Assembly (NCBI RefSeq): GCF_004137355.1
Contig: NZ_SDVB01000170.1
Location: 186,001-250,000 of the forward strand
Length of the DNA: 64,000 nt
DNA from: Ciceribacter ferrooxidans
Lineage (GTDB): Bacteria; Pseudomonadota; Alphaproteobacteria; Rhizobiales; Rhizobiaceae
Direction: 5' to 3'
Under the pieces are notes generated by a model, which was given only the letters and a program-made list of their open reading frames with translations, made no database searches and was not told the origin of the DNA. Shown one piece after another: positions 46,256 through 56,980 of this stretch. Numbering within the stretch: position 1 is the first letter of the stretch; each line of letters begins with the position of its first letter. The position numbers and the translations under genes are program-made.

Positions 46256-46981
46256 TCAGTCCTCCCTGTCCTTGAACATGCGCTCGCCGGAAATCATGGA
46301 GGAGATGATGCTCTGGCGGCTCATGATGTCCTCGCGCACGGCCACGTAGATATGGACCATCACGAAGAGCAGGATCACCCACATGCCGAGATGGTGGTAG
46401 GTGTGCAGGTCCTGGCTGTTCGGAAAGATCGAGAATACCCAGCCGAAGAGTGCGTATTCCCAGCTGTCACGCCCGGCCCCTTCGCTGTAGAGGGCGAAGC
46501 CGGTCACCACCATGAAGACGAGCGGCAGGGTGAAGACGAGGAACATCGTGAACTGCGCCAGCGGATTATGGCCGACATACTTCTTCGGTTTGGAGGTGAG
46601 GAACGTGTACCACTTCACCTCGTGCCACCATTCCTTCCAGTACTGCCCCTTCCAGAAGGGCACATAGAAGATCTGGCGAGCATGCACGTTGCCGACGAAG
46701 GCCCAATAGATCCTGAGGAGCAGGAAGACGGCAAGCACCTGTCCAGCGGCGAAATGGACGAAGCGGATATAGCCCATCAGGAAGTTCGCACTCGCCTCCC
46801 CCGGCACCGCCGGGAGAGGTGAACCGATGAAGTAGCCCGTCAGCGCCAGCGTGAAGATCGCGAAGGCGTTGACCCAGTGCCAGATGCGCACCGGCGCTTC
46901 ATAGACATAGACGCTCTGGCGTTCCACGGCGGCCTCGCCGTGGGAGTCCGAGGCGGTGAGGGATTCGTGCACGGTCATCAC
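46256..46981 (-). CDS. hupC: Ni/Fe-hydrogenase b-type cytochrome subunit
   Basis: A 241-residue membrane cytochrome b with four hydrophobic helices. Haem-ligand histidines are expected in 'YEAPVRIWHWVNAFAIF', 'IRFVHFAAGQVLAVF', 'QDLHTYHHLGMWVILLFV' and 'VMVHIYVAVRED'. It anchors HupSL at the periplasmic side and passes electrons from H2 to the quinone pool. It starts 9 bp after the hupL stop. Confidence 0.96.
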   Translation of the reverse strand: MMTVHESLTASDSHGEAAVERQSVYVYEAPVRIWHWVNAFAIFTLALTGYFIGSPLPAVPGEASANFLMGYIRFVHFAAGQVLAVFLLLRIYWAFVGNVHARQIFYVPFWKGQYWKEWWHEVKWYTFLTSKPKKYVGHNPLAQFTMFLVFTLPLVFMVVTGFALYSEGAGRDSWEYALFGWVFSIFPNSQDLHTYHHLGMWVILLFVMVHIYVAVREDIMSRQSIISSMISGERMFKDRED

Positions 46982-46990
46982 CGATCCCCC

Positions 46991-48781
<1,791 letters not shown>

Positions 48782-48799
48782 GGATGGTACCCCTCCCCG

Positions 48800-49885
48800 T
48801 TATGCGTCGGTCTTTTCGCGGTTCTTGGCGGTGACCCGCTTGACCGCGGTGATGCCGGCATGGGCGGCGATCGCCGCACCGACGACGCCGGCCGCCGTCT
48901 TTCCGATCTGGTCGGCATTGGCTTCGACGCCGAACTGGTTGATCGTGGTCAGGCGGTCGTAGAAGCTGCCCTTGTCCCAGAAGCCTTCTTCCGAACAGCC
49001 GATGCAGCCGTGGCCGGACTGGATCGGGAAGGAGACGCCGTTGTTCCAGCGCACCGTCGAGCAGGCGTTATAGGTCGTCGGACCCTTGCAGCCCATCTTG
49101 TAGAGACAGTAGCCCTTGCGCGCGCCTTCATCGTCCCACTCTTCGACGAACTGGCCGGCGTCGAAATGCGGCCGGCGGTAGCACTTGTCGTGAATGCGCT
49201 GCGAGTAAAACATCTTCGGGCGGCCCTGCCGGTCAAGTTCCGGAAGCTTGCCGAAGGTGGTGATGAAGGTGACGACGCCGGTCATGACTTCGGCGATCGG
49301 CGGACAGCCAGGCACCTTGATGATCGGCTTGTCACGGATGACCTTGTCGATCGGGGTCGCCTGCGTCGGGTTGGGCTTGGCGGCCTGCACGCAGCCCCAG
49401 GAGGCGCAGGCGCCCCAGGCGATGACGGCCATCGCATCCTCGGCCATCCACTTCAGTTTCTCAACGAAGGGCTTGCCGCCGTCAATGCAGAACATCCCGT
49501 CCTCGTTGAGCGGCGGATTGCCCTCGACGGCGAGAATGTACTTGCCCTTGTACTTCTCCTTGGTCTCTTCGAGGATCGCTTCGGCCTGGTGGCCGGCGGC
49601 CGCCATGATCGTGTCGTCGTAGTCGAGCGAGATCATCGACAGCACAACGTCCTTCACCAGCGGATGGGCCGAGCGGATGAAGCTCTCCGAGCAGCAGGTG
49701 CATTCCAGACCGTGCATCCAGATGACCGGGACACGTTCCTTGGTCTCCAGCGCCTCCTCCATGGCCCTGGCGCCCGACGGACCGAATCCGAGGCTTGCCG
49801 CCGTCAGCGAACAGAACTTGGTGAAGCTCCTGCGCGTGATGCCCTGGCGGCGTATGACATCATAGAAGGTTTCCGTTGCGGCCAT
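48800..49885 (-). CDS. hupS: uptake [NiFe]-hydrogenase small subunit (oxygen-tolerant type)
   Basis: A 361-residue iron-sulfur subunit with a twin-arginine signal ([20 protein letters not shown]). The proximal-cluster ligands are in '[11 protein letters not shown]' (Cys62, 64, 65), '[12 protein letters not shown]' (Cys160, 165) and 'VPGCPPIAE' (Cys194). Taking residue 46 as mature residue 1, these fall at 17, 19, 20, 115, 120 and 149, the six cysteines of the [4Fe-3S] cluster of oxygen-tolerant group 1d hydrogenases. Distal and medial ligands are in '[16 protein letters not shown]' and '[14 protein letters not shown]'. A C-terminal membrane anchor follows. Confidence 0.98.
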   Translation of the reverse strand: MAATETFYDVIRRQGITRRSFTKFCSLTAASLGFGPSGARAMEEALETKERVPVIWMHGLECTCCSESFIRSAHPLVKDVVLSMISLDYDDTIMAAAGHQAEAILEETKEKYKGKYILAVEGNPPLNEDGMFCIDGGKPFVEKLKWMAEDAMAVIAWGACASWGCVQAAKPNPTQATPIDKVIRDKPIIKVPGCPPIAEVMTGVVTFITTFGKLPELDRQGRPKMFYSQRIHDKCYRRPHFDAGQFVEEWDDEGARKGYCLYKMGCKGPTTYNACSTVRWNNGVSFPIQSGHGCIGCSEEGFWDKGSFYDRLTTINQFGVEANADQIGKTAAGVVGAAIAAHAGITAVKRVTAKNREKTDA

Positions 49886-50216
49886 TGATCTCCTCCAGCC
49901 TTCCTACCCGAGCGGCCCGTCGCGGGACTGCGACCCGCACCGCATCCTTTTCGTGAAGCTGCGCCGGGCCCGGAGCCTTGGGAGCCCACTTGCCAGCACA
50001 TGCCCGCTGCAGAACAAGGGCGGGCTACGGACTCTGAGGACAGCAAGAAGCAGACCAGATCGAAGCCCTTCCAGAGAGCCTGATCCATCAAACTGAAATT
50101 ATTGGGGATTCTTTACTTTGCCCGACGAGAGCAACATGCTCCTTGCGTCCGCCCTCGTCGACAGGTGCTCACCGGCTTGTCAACAGTGGAAAGCCACTGA
50201 CCGGCCCTGACGAATA
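49886..50216. other. intergenic region between hupV and hupS
   Basis: These 331 bp hold the control region of hupSLCDEF. A sigma-54-like element lies at 50042-50057. Between 49921 and 49975 there are a 5-bp stem (GCGGG/CCCGC) and a 10-bp palindrome CCGGGCCCGG. AT-rich sequence around 50090-50120 is a candidate for DNA bending. I found no exact TTG-N5-CAA HupR site, no TGT-N10-ACA NifA site and no FNR box. No ORF in it looks coding. Confidence 0.5.
50042..50057 (-). promoter_or_regulatory. possible sigma-54 promoter of the hupSLCDEF operon
   Basis: The minus strand reads TGGTCTG-CTTC-TTGCT. The -12 half is perfect and the GG/GC doublets are 10 bp apart, but the -24 half deviates (TGGTCT instead of TGGCAC). 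The start would be near 50031, giving a leader of about 146 nt before hupS. It is weaker than the hupG element. Confidence 0.5.
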
Positions 50217-51659
50217 TCAATGGGCGGTGCAGACCATGCAGGGGTCGAAGGAGCGGATGACGTGCTGGAGGGCTGCCGACTTCGCCCCGAGCCCGCCAGT
50301 GTCGAGCCCTACCAGTGCGCTTTCGAGCGGCCCCGATATACCGGCGGCATCGCGCGGAGAGAAGTTCCAGGTGGTGGGCGCGATGATCTGGTAGTGGCTG
50401 ATGCGGCCTTCCCTGAGGCCGACCCAATGGCCGAGCGCGCCGCGGGCCGCCTCGACCAGCCCGGCCGCCGCCGCATCGTCCGGCAGCGCGAAATGGGCGC
50501 AGAATTCTTCCTTCAGCCGCAACTGCCGGCACCAGCCCTGGCTCGCGTGCACGAGGATCGCCGCCTCGAGGAGTCGCGCGACAATCCGTGTCCGGACCGA
50601 TGTCCCGCCGCCTTCGGCAATCAGCGTGGAGATCAACGGATGGCCGGAAACGGCGAGGCGCGCGGCGGCGCCGACCTCGGCCGGACGACCGGAAAGCCGC
50701 GGCGCCTTGGCCCAGGAGTAGGCGTTTTCCTTTTCCGCCGACGGCAGCGTCTCGGCATGCGCCGGATCGGTGCTCGTCGGCGCAAACCATGCGCAGGTCG
50801 CATCCTCGGAGATCGCCGCGACGTCGAGCGGCGCGACCACGCCGTCCGCGGACATGATCCCGGACTTGAAGTACGAATCATGCGCCGCATGGTAGGCGCC
50901 GAAAGACAACAGCGGTCCCGGGCCCCTCCCCATGTTCCCGAGGCCGAGATCGGCGGCAATCGTCAGGAAGAACGGGAAATCGCCCCGCGTCCGCTCTGCA
51001 TAGTTCGAAAGCTCCGCCGGAGTCTCCATCGCAAGTATTTCGTCGAGCGGGACGCCGAACACGGTCTCCTCCAGGAAGACCTGGAGCTCGCCCAGAATGG
51101 CGGCGAGCTGTACCCTTTCGCCGACGTCGATCGCCCGCGTCGTCCCGCCGGGCTGGAAGGCGAGCGAATGCGGCCACTTGCCGGCGATGATCCCCATCAC
51201 CTCGAGAAGACGCCGGCGCCGCGGCAGAAAGGCGGCGGAACCGCTGCCGCTCGCTGCCTTGAAGCGACCGGCAGCGTTCTCGAACCACGGCCGTCCGGCA
51301 TACTCGGCGCGGGCGAAATCCGGCATGAAGAAGAGATAGAAATGCGTCAGGTGGTCGGCGATGTTCTCCGCCGCGTGCGCGATATTGGCGGCGATATAGC
51401 CGTTCGGTGCGGCAAGTCCGCCCGCGAGATTGCGCAGGGCCGTCGCCGCGGCGATCGACTGTGACACCGAACAGATGCCGCAGATGCGCGGTGCGATCAC
51501 CAGAGCATCAAGGCCCGGGCGACCGGAAAGCAATTGCTCAAAGCCGCGATAGAGCGTCGCCGTCACCTCGGCCCGTGCGATGACGCCGTCCTCAAGCTCG
51601 AGTGACACTTCGAGGTCGCCCTCGACACGATTGAAAGGCCCGGCGATCACCCGCGTCAT
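50217..51659 (-). CDS. hupV: regulatory (H2-sensing) hydrogenase large subunit HupV
   Basis: A 480-residue [NiFe] large subunit of the sensor type. It has 'IAPRICGICSVSQSIAAATA' and the C-terminal 'IRSFDPCMVCTAH'. The protein stops exactly at the histidine where HupL would be cleaved, so no protease step is needed, as in HoxC/HupV. With HupU it senses H2 and signals to HupT. Its start overlaps the hupU stop by 4 bp (ATGA). Confidence 0.95.
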   Translation of the reverse strand: MTRVIAGPFNRVEGDLEVSLELEDGVIARAEVTATLYRGFEQLLSGRPGLDALVIAPRICGICSVSQSIAAATALRNLAGGLAAPNGYIAANIAHAAENIADHLTHFYLFFMPDFARAEYAGRPWFENAAGRFKAASGSGSAAFLPRRRRLLEVMGIIAGKWPHSLAFQPGGTTRAIDVGERVQLAAILGELQVFLEETVFGVPLDEILAMETPAELSNYAERTRGDFPFFLTIAADLGLGNMGRGPGPLLSFGAYHAAHDSYFKSGIMSADGVVAPLDVAAISEDATCAWFAPTSTDPAHAETLPSAEKENAYSWAKAPRLSGRPAEVGAAARLAVSGHPLISTLIAEGGGTSVRTRIVARLLEAAILVHASQGWCRQLRLKEEFCAHFALPDDAAAAGLVEAARGALGHWVGLREGRISHYQIIAPTTWNFSPRDAAGISGPLESALVGLDTGGLGAKSAALQHVIRSFDPCMVCTAH

Positions 51660-52687
51660 TCGTCGTGGCCGCCTGCCCGTCGCGGATCACGGACCACCCG
51701 GTCCGAGGTCGCATTCTGCCGGACACGTTCCGGCGTTGCCGACTTGGAGAGCGCGGCGAGTGCCACGAACCACGCTTTCGGCATGTCGAGCGGCAGGCCG
51801 ACGGGAATGCCGCCCACCTTCGGCGTCTTCAGGAAATCCTCCGTCTGCTCGAAACCGGGCGACGTGCAGGCGACACACGAGAACCCGCCATGCGTACACG
51901 AACCGCCGCCGTTCCAGCTGCGCTGGTTGCAGTCGCCGACCGCCTGCGTCGCCTTGCAGCCGAGATGCTCCATCAGGCAGCCGAGGTCGGAGAGCTTTTC
52001 GGCGCTCGCCTTGAACTCGTAATATTCGTTGCGTTCGCAGCCGTGATGGGCAAGCGTCTTGGCAAAGAACTTCGGTCGGCCGAGGCGGTCGAGATCGCTC
52101 TCGTCGAAATCACCCATCTGCAGCGCCGCCAGCGTCTCCATGATCCAGCCCGGATGGGGTGCGCAACCGGCGACGTTGATCACCGGCAGGCCGGAGCGGG
52201 CGCGAAAATCCGGCCCGAGCACGCCACCCGAGATCGAACCCTCGTACTGGAGGCCGGATGCTTCCGCAGGATCTGGCTGCGCGGCGTGGACACCACCATA
52301 GGCGGCGCAGGTGCCGACGGCGATGCAGTAGTCGGCCAGCGGCGCCAGCTCGCGGACCCAGGAGAGCATCGTGCGGCCGGTACCGGCAAGCCGGTTGTAG
52401 AGACCGGTGCCATTCGGCCCGCGCAGGATCGAGCCTTCAATGCAGAGGAAGTCGAGCGGGGTGCGTCCGGCCGCAACGTCGCCGAGGATGGCGATCGCCT
52501 CCTCCCCGCTCTCTTCGCTGAGTGAGGGATGCCAGAGGAGGTCGATGCCGAAATTCTGCAGCTCCCGCACCCAGCCGCGTGCGCCGTGGTCGAGCACCGA
52601 CATGGTGCAGCCACCGCAGCTTCCGGCCTGCAGCCACAGGAGATTGGTCATTCGGATGCGCCGCCCTGCTCTCTCGCGATCCTTCAT
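51656..52687 (-). CDS. hupU: regulatory (H2-sensing) hydrogenase small subunit HupU
   Basis: A 343-residue iron-sulfur subunit without a Tat signal, so it is cytoplasmic. It has 'WLQAGSCGGCTMSVLDHGA', 'CIAVGTCAAYGGVHAA', 'VAGCAPHPGWIMETLAAL' and 'GGGSCTHGGFSCVACTSPGF'. The extra cysteines of HupS are absent (SCGGC, CAAYGG), which fits a standard 4Fe-4S proximal cluster. I chose the ATG at 52687 because GACGAGG precedes it. The ATG at 52651 (MTNLLWLQ) is closer to the usual family start. It is the first gene of the island in transcription direction. Confidence 0.93.
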   Translation of the reverse strand: MKDRERAGRRIRMTNLLWLQAGSCGGCTMSVLDHGARGWVRELQNFGIDLLWHPSLSEESGEEAIAILGDVAAGRTPLDFLCIEGSILRGPNGTGLYNRLAGTGRTMLSWVRELAPLADYCIAVGTCAAYGGVHAAQPDPAEASGLQYEGSISGGVLGPDFRARSGLPVINVAGCAPHPGWIMETLAALQMGDFDESDLDRLGRPKFFAKTLAHHGCERNEYYEFKASAEKLSDLGCLMEHLGCKATQAVGDCNQRSWNGGGSCTHGGFSCVACTSPGFEQTEDFLKTPKVGGIPVGLPLDMPKAWFVALAALSKSATPERVRQNATSDRVVRDPRRAGGHDE

Positions 52688-52748
52688 GTTTGACACCTCG
52701 TCCGCGGCCGGTCAACGGGACGACGGTCTCTGCGCCGACGTCGTCGTG

Positions 52749-53606
52749 TCAGGGCTGCTCTGATGCGCCGAGGATCCAGTCCCGGAAGCGCATCATCGCC
52801 GGCGTCTCCGTTCGCGACTGCAGCCGCGTGAGCCAGTAGCTGCCGATCGTCACGCCGGCATCGAAGGGCCGCCGGATCGTTTCCGATTGCAGCAGGCGGG
52901 AAAACATCGACGGCGGAGCGAGCGCGATGCCGGCCCCCTGCAGCGCCGCATCCATCATCGCAAGGGAGGAATCGAAGACGATGCTCCCGGCGACGGGCAT
53001 GGTCTGGCGCAATCCGGCTGCCTCGAACCAGCGCGTCCATTCGTCCGCCCTGTAGGAGCGCAGCAGCGTGTGCTTAAAGAGATCGGCGGGGGTCTCCATC
53101 TGTACGGCGATATCCGGGATGCAGAGCGGCGAAAGCGGTGCCTCCAGCAGGGGGATCGCGTCCACCCCGTGCCAGGCACCCTCCCCGAAGCGGATCGCGT
53201 AGTCGAGACCCTCCGCCGCGATGTCCACGCGGTTGTTGTTGGTCGAAAGCCGCAGGTCGATGAACGGGTTTTCGGCACGGAAGCCGGCCAGCCGCGGCAA
53301 CAGCCAGCCGACGGCGAAGGTCCCGACCGCTCCGACGGTGAGTACCTCGCGACGGTGGCCGCCCTCGAGCCCCTCGAGTGTTCCGGCGATCCGGTCGAAG
53401 GCGTCACGCAGCGACGGTAGCAACGTCTCGCCCTCCTGTGTCAGCATCAGTCCACGGGGAAGCCGCTTGAAAAGCGTGACCTTCAGCTGCGTCTCCAGGC
53501 TCTTCACCTGATGGCTGACGGCCGCCTGGGTCACGCAGAGTTCGATTGCCGCCCTGGTGAAGCTCAGGTGCCGCGCAGAAGCCTCGAAGGCACGTAGCGC
53601 GTTCAA
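52749..53606 (-). CDS. ampR: AmpR-type LysR regulator of beta-lactamase, start codon questionable
   Basis: A 285-residue LysR protein with strong AmpR character: 'RHLSFTRAAIELCVTQAAVS' (helix-turn-helix), 'LSTNNNRVDIAAEGLDYAIR', 'LLRSYRADEWTRWFE' and 'GSYWLTRLQSRTETPAMM'. In the family it binds muropeptides and switches ampC on or off. The first possible start in frame is a TTG at 53606 with no ribosome-binding site. Upstream codons read KVRPHLPLNALRAFEA; as I recall, Pseudomonas AmpR begins MVRPHLPLNAL, so the expected ATG is AAG here (53625-53627). It is divergent from ampC. Possibly a weakly translated or inactive gene. Confidence 0.85.
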   Translation of the reverse strand: MNALRAFEASARHLSFTRAAIELCVTQAAVSHQVKSLETQLKVTLFKRLPRGLMLTQEGETLLPSLRDAFDRIAGTLEGLEGGHRREVLTVGAVGTFAVGWLLPRLAGFRAENPFIDLRLSTNNNRVDIAAEGLDYAIRFGEGAWHGVDAIPLLEAPLSPLCIPDIAVQMETPADLFKHTLLRSYRADEWTRWFEAAGLRQTMPVAGSIVFDSSLAMMDAALQGAGIALAPPSMFSRLLQSETIRRPFDAGVTIGSYWLTRLQSRTETPAMMRFRDWILGASEQP

Positions 53607-53861
53607 GGGAAGATGCGGACGGACCTTTGGATGCCAATACTTTTTCTAATGACTCCCGCAAGTTAACGTCGTTTGGGCGCACAGTGCAATCCGCATATAC
53701 CGAGGACGCTCCTTCACCTTCCGTCGTCGACGAGCGGAAAACTACGCCTCGCAGGAGGTTGAACGCAGAGCCTTGATGCAGATCCCCATGACATGGCCGG
53801 CCGCTGCGATACGCGGCGAGGCCACAGCCAGAATATCCAGAATATAAGGAGATGTGTTGCC
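53607..53861. promoter_or_regulatory. ampR-ampC divergent intergenic region
   Basis: 255 bp between the two divergent genes, longer than the usual AmpR-binding spacer. A short dyad TTGG-ATG-CCAA (53627-53637) lies within the codons that would normally encode the AmpR N-terminus. A ribosome-binding site for ampC (AAGGAG) is at about 53847. I could not find a convincing -35/-10 pair for ampC. Confidence 0.45.
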
Positions 53862-55040
53862 ATGAGGAATTCTCTTGCCGCCAGATCGATCGCTCCCGCC
53901 ACCGTTGCCGTATCGATTCTCGGCACGTGCGCTGTCGCCACCGCGGATGACATCGAAAGTCGGCTCCGGCGCGCGGCCGACGAGGCGATCGTACCGATCA
54001 TGGAGACCTACAAGGTGCCGGGAATGGCCGTGGCAGTGACCGTCCAGGGCCGCCGGTACGTCTTCAACTACGGCGTCGCCTCCGTCGAGAGCGGGAAAAA
54101 GGTCGACGACGCCACGCTCTTCGAGATCGGGTCTATCAGCAAGACCTTTACCGCGACCCTGGCCTCCTATGCGCGCGAAACAGGAGCGCTCTCCTTTTCC
54201 GACAGCCCCGGCAAGTATGTGCCGGACCTTGCCGGCAGTGCCTTCGACAAGGTCAGCCTTCTCAATCTCGCAACCTACACGGCGGGCGGCCTGCCCTTGC
54301 AGTTTCCCGACGACGTCACGCAGAAGAACGCGATCGCCTATTACCGCGACTGGCATCCGAATCACGCGCCCGGAACCCACCGGCGCTACTCCAATCCGAG
54401 CATCGGCCTTTTCGGCTATGCGGCTGCGGCGAGCATGGGTGCGCCCTTCGACGATCTCATGGAGCGCAAGCTCTTTCCCATGCTCAAACTTTTCAACACC
54501 TACATCCATGTGCCGGAGAAGCGGATGCCCGATTATGCCCACGGCTATTCGAAGGCCGGCAAGCCGGTCCGCGTCTCCCCCGGCGCGATGGATTCCGAAG
54601 CCTACGGTGTGAAGACATCCGCCTCCGACCTGATCAGCTTCGTCGAAGCGAACATGGACGGTCGGGGCCTCGACGACGCGACCCTGCGGCGCGCCATCAC
54701 CGCCACGCATACCGGCTACTACCGGGTCGGAGGGATGGTGCAAGGCCTCGGATGGGAGATGTATGACTATCCTGTCGAACTCGACGGACTGCTCGCAGGA
54801 AACTCCCCGGAGATCTCCTATAAGAGCAACGCAGTTGAAGCGCTGGACCCTCCGGCCAAGCCACGCGAGGACACCTGGATCAACAAGACCGGCTCCACCG
54901 GCGGTTTCGGGGCCTACGCCGCCTTCGTTCCGGAGCGGCGGATGGGCGTCGTTATCCTCGCGAACAAGGCCTATCCCATCCCGGATCGCGTGCGCGTCGC
55001 CTATCGCATCATGGCTGCGATCGACGGACCAAGCGACTGA
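53862..55040 (+). CDS. ampC: class C beta-lactamase AmpC
   Basis: A 392-residue serine beta-lactamase with a signal peptide (RSIAPATVAVSILGTCAVAT). The catalytic SxxK is 'EIGSISKTFTATLASYA' (Ser91, Lys94), the YxN loop is 'HRRYSNPSIGLFGYA' (Tyr176-Ser-Asn178) and the KTG box is 'WINKTGSTGGFGAY' (Lys342). 'LATYTAGGLPLQFPDDVT' and 'GLGWEMYDYP' are typical AmpC segments. It is a periplasmic cephalosporinase by family. I chose the ATG at 53862, with AAGGAG upstream. The divergent AmpR-type gene suggests inducible expression. Confidence 0.95.
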   Translation: MRNSLAARSIAPATVAVSILGTCAVATADDIESRLRRAADEAIVPIMETYKVPGMAVAVTVQGRRYVFNYGVASVESGKKVDDATLFEIGSISKTFTATLASYARETGALSFSDSPGKYVPDLAGSAFDKVSLLNLATYTAGGLPLQFPDDVTQKNAIAYYRDWHPNHAPGTHRRYSNPSIGLFGYAAAASMGAPFDDLMERKLFPMLKLFNTYIHVPEKRMPDYAHGYSKAGKPVRVSPGAMDSEAYGVKTSASDLISFVEANMDGRGLDDATLRRAITATHTGYYRVGGMVQGLGWEMYDYPVELDGLLAGNSPEISYKSNAVEALDPPAKPREDTWINKTGSTGGFGAYAAFVPERRMGVVILANKAYPIPDRVRVAYRIMAAIDGPSD

Positions 55041-55062
55041 AGGCGGAGACGCCCGCCCATGC

Positions 55063-55092
55063 AAAAAGGGGCCGCCCGATGGGCAGCCCCTT
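55063..55092. terminator. bidirectional hairpin terminator between ampC and tig
   Basis: An 11-bp stem with one mismatch (AAGGGGC-C-GCCC / GGGC-A-GCCCCTT, loop GAT). On the minus strand it is followed by further Ts (CCCCTTTTTGC), a good terminator for tig. For ampC, 25 bp upstream, it can also act as a hairpin, but without a T-run. Confidence 0.7.
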
Positions 55093-55115
55093 CCTGATCC
55101 TGATACAGGAACCGA

Positions 55116-56597
55116 TTATTCGGCGTCGCCTTCGGCAGCCTTCTTCTTCGGTGCTGCCTTCTTCTTCGGAGCGGCTTCCTCGCCTTCGGCGGCATCGTCA
55201 GCCTTGGCAGCAGCCTTCTTCTTCGGAGCTGCCTTCTTCGCCGGCTTTTCAGCGCCTTCGGCTTCGTCGTCGGCGAGCAGCTCTTCCTTCGTCACCTTCT
55301 TGTCGGTGACGTCGATCTCGCCGAGCAGGTGGTCAACCACCTTTTCTTCGAAAATCGGCGCGCGCAGCGAGGCGGAAGCGCCCGGCGTCTTGCGGAAGAA
55401 GTCGAGGATCTGCTTTTCCTGACCGGGGAACTGCTGCAGCTGTGCGTAGAGAGCGCGCTGCATTTCTTCCTCGGTCACTCCGACGCCGGCCTTTTCGCCG
55501 ATTTCGGAGAGGACGAGGCCGAGGCGGACGCGGCGCTCGGCGAGCGTGCGATATTCGTCGCGTGCCTTCTCTTCGGTGGTGTCTTCATCCTCGAAGGTCT
55601 TGCCGGACTGGGCGAGATCGGTGTTGATCTGGCGCCAGATGTTGTCGAATTCAGCTTCGACGAGGCGTGTCGGGGTTTCGAACTTGTACATCTCGTCGAG
55701 CTGGTCGAGGATCTGGCGCTTGACCTTCTGGCGCGTGACCGAGCCGAACTGGCTTTCGATCTGGCCACGGACGATCTCCCTCAGGCGATCGAGCGATTCG
55801 ATGCCGAGCTTCTTGGCGAGCTCGTCGTCGAGGGTGATCTCACCCGGAGCGGCGACTTCCTTGACGGTGATATCGAAGGTCGCTTCCTTGCCGGCGAGGT
55901 TCTTGGCCGGATAGTCTTCCGGGAAAGTGACGGTGATGACCTTCTCGTCGCCGGCCTTGACGCCGACGAGCTGGTCTTCGAAGCCGGGGATGAAGCGGTT
56001 CGAGCCGAGAACGAGTTCGGCATCGGTGTCGGTGCCGCCATCGAAGGCGACGCCATCGACCTTGCCGACGTAATCCATAGTGACGCGGTCACCTTCGGCG
56101 GCCTTGCCCTTCTTGGTTTCGTAGCTGCGGGCGCTTTCGCCGATCTTGCGAATCTGGTCTTCGACTTCGCCTTCTTCGATGTCGACGACTTCACGCACGA
56201 CCTTGATGCCGGAAACCGGCTTCAGCTCGATCGGCGGGATGACTTCGTAGGAGAGCGTGAATTCGAAATCAGCTTCTGCGTTTAGGATCTTGTCGGCTTC
56301 GGCCTCGTCCTCGGTCATCGTGACTTCCGGCTGGGTCGCAGACTTCTCGCCGCGCTCGGAAAGGATCGCGCTCGGCTTCTCGCGGATGATCTCGTTGACG
56401 AGCTCGGCCATGACCGACTTGCCGTAGACCTTCTTCAGGTGCGACATCGGCACCTTGCCCGGACGGAAACCGTTGATACGGACCTTGTCCTTGGCCTCGG
56501 CGAGGCGCTCGTTCATCCGCTGTTCCATGTCCTTGGCCGGAACGACGACCTTGATTTCGCGCTTCAGCCCTTCAGCGAGCGTTTCGATAACCTGCAT
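55116..56597 (-). CDS. tig: trigger factor (ribosome-bound chaperone, peptidyl-prolyl isomerase)
   Basis: A 493-residue chaperone. The ribosome-binding signature is '[20 protein letters not shown]' (about 40-59), followed by the FKBP-type isomerase domain (about 165-250, '[20 protein letters not shown]') and the helical substrate-binding C-domain. It ends in a tail of about 50 residues made of repeats of AAPKKKAA with acidic spacers, longer than in enterobacterial proteins. The tail is low-complexity and its role is unknown. It is monocistronic, with the terminator noted downstream. Confidence 0.97.
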   Translation of the reverse strand: MQVIETLAEGLKREIKVVVPAKDMEQRMNERLAEAKDKVRINGFRPGKVPMSHLKKVYGKSVMAELVNEIIREKPSAILSERGEKSATQPEVTMTEDEAEADKILNAEADFEFTLSYEVIPPIELKPVSGIKVVREVVDIEEGEVEDQIRKIGESARSYETKKGKAAEGDRVTMDYVGKVDGVAFDGGTDTDAELVLGSNRFIPGFEDQLVGVKAGDEKVITVTFPEDYPAKNLAGKEATFDITVKEVAAPGEITLDDELAKKLGIESLDRLREIVRGQIESQFGSVTRQKVKRQILDQLDEMYKFETPTRLVEAEFDNIWRQINTDLAQSGKTFEDEDTTEEKARDEYRTLAERRVRLGLVLSEIGEKAGVGVTEEEMQRALYAQLQQFPGQEKQILDFFRKTPGASASLRAPIFEEKVVDHLLGEIDVTDKKVTKEELLADDEAEGAEKPAKKAAPKKKAAAKADDAAEGEEAAPKKKAAPKKKAAEGDAE

Positions 56598-56782
56598 GTT
56601 TTTACCTTCATGTCGTGGCGGCCGTGCTCGGACAGCCGGTGGTTTTCATTGAGCACGACGCCGGAATTCTTCTTTCCCGGGCGTGGCTGGTACGCAATCT
56701 TCAAGCATTTTGCCAGGCAAAATGGCGCAAAGGGTGACAGGAACGGCTGTTTCGCCCCTCCCGGCAACCCGCGCGGTAATCC

Positions 56783-56867
<85 letters not shown>

Positions 56868-56980
56868 GCCCAAAAGAACCGCATGCTGCCTTCGCGCATG
56901 GCCCCTCCGGAGCGCGCGTCTCTATATCACCCGTTTCCGTTCGCGCAAAGGAAAAATGACGGCCGGCCCCGGGGTCGTCG

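Noticed and set aside
49940-50010. A second sigma-54-like element nearer to hupS
   Set aside because: The best candidate (GGGCATG...TGGCA) has the doublet spacing but too few other consensus bases.
50101-50200. A HupR-binding TTG-N5-CAA palindrome upstream of hupS
   Set aside because: Only TTG-N11-CAA was found near 50120-50135; the spacing does not fit the known site.
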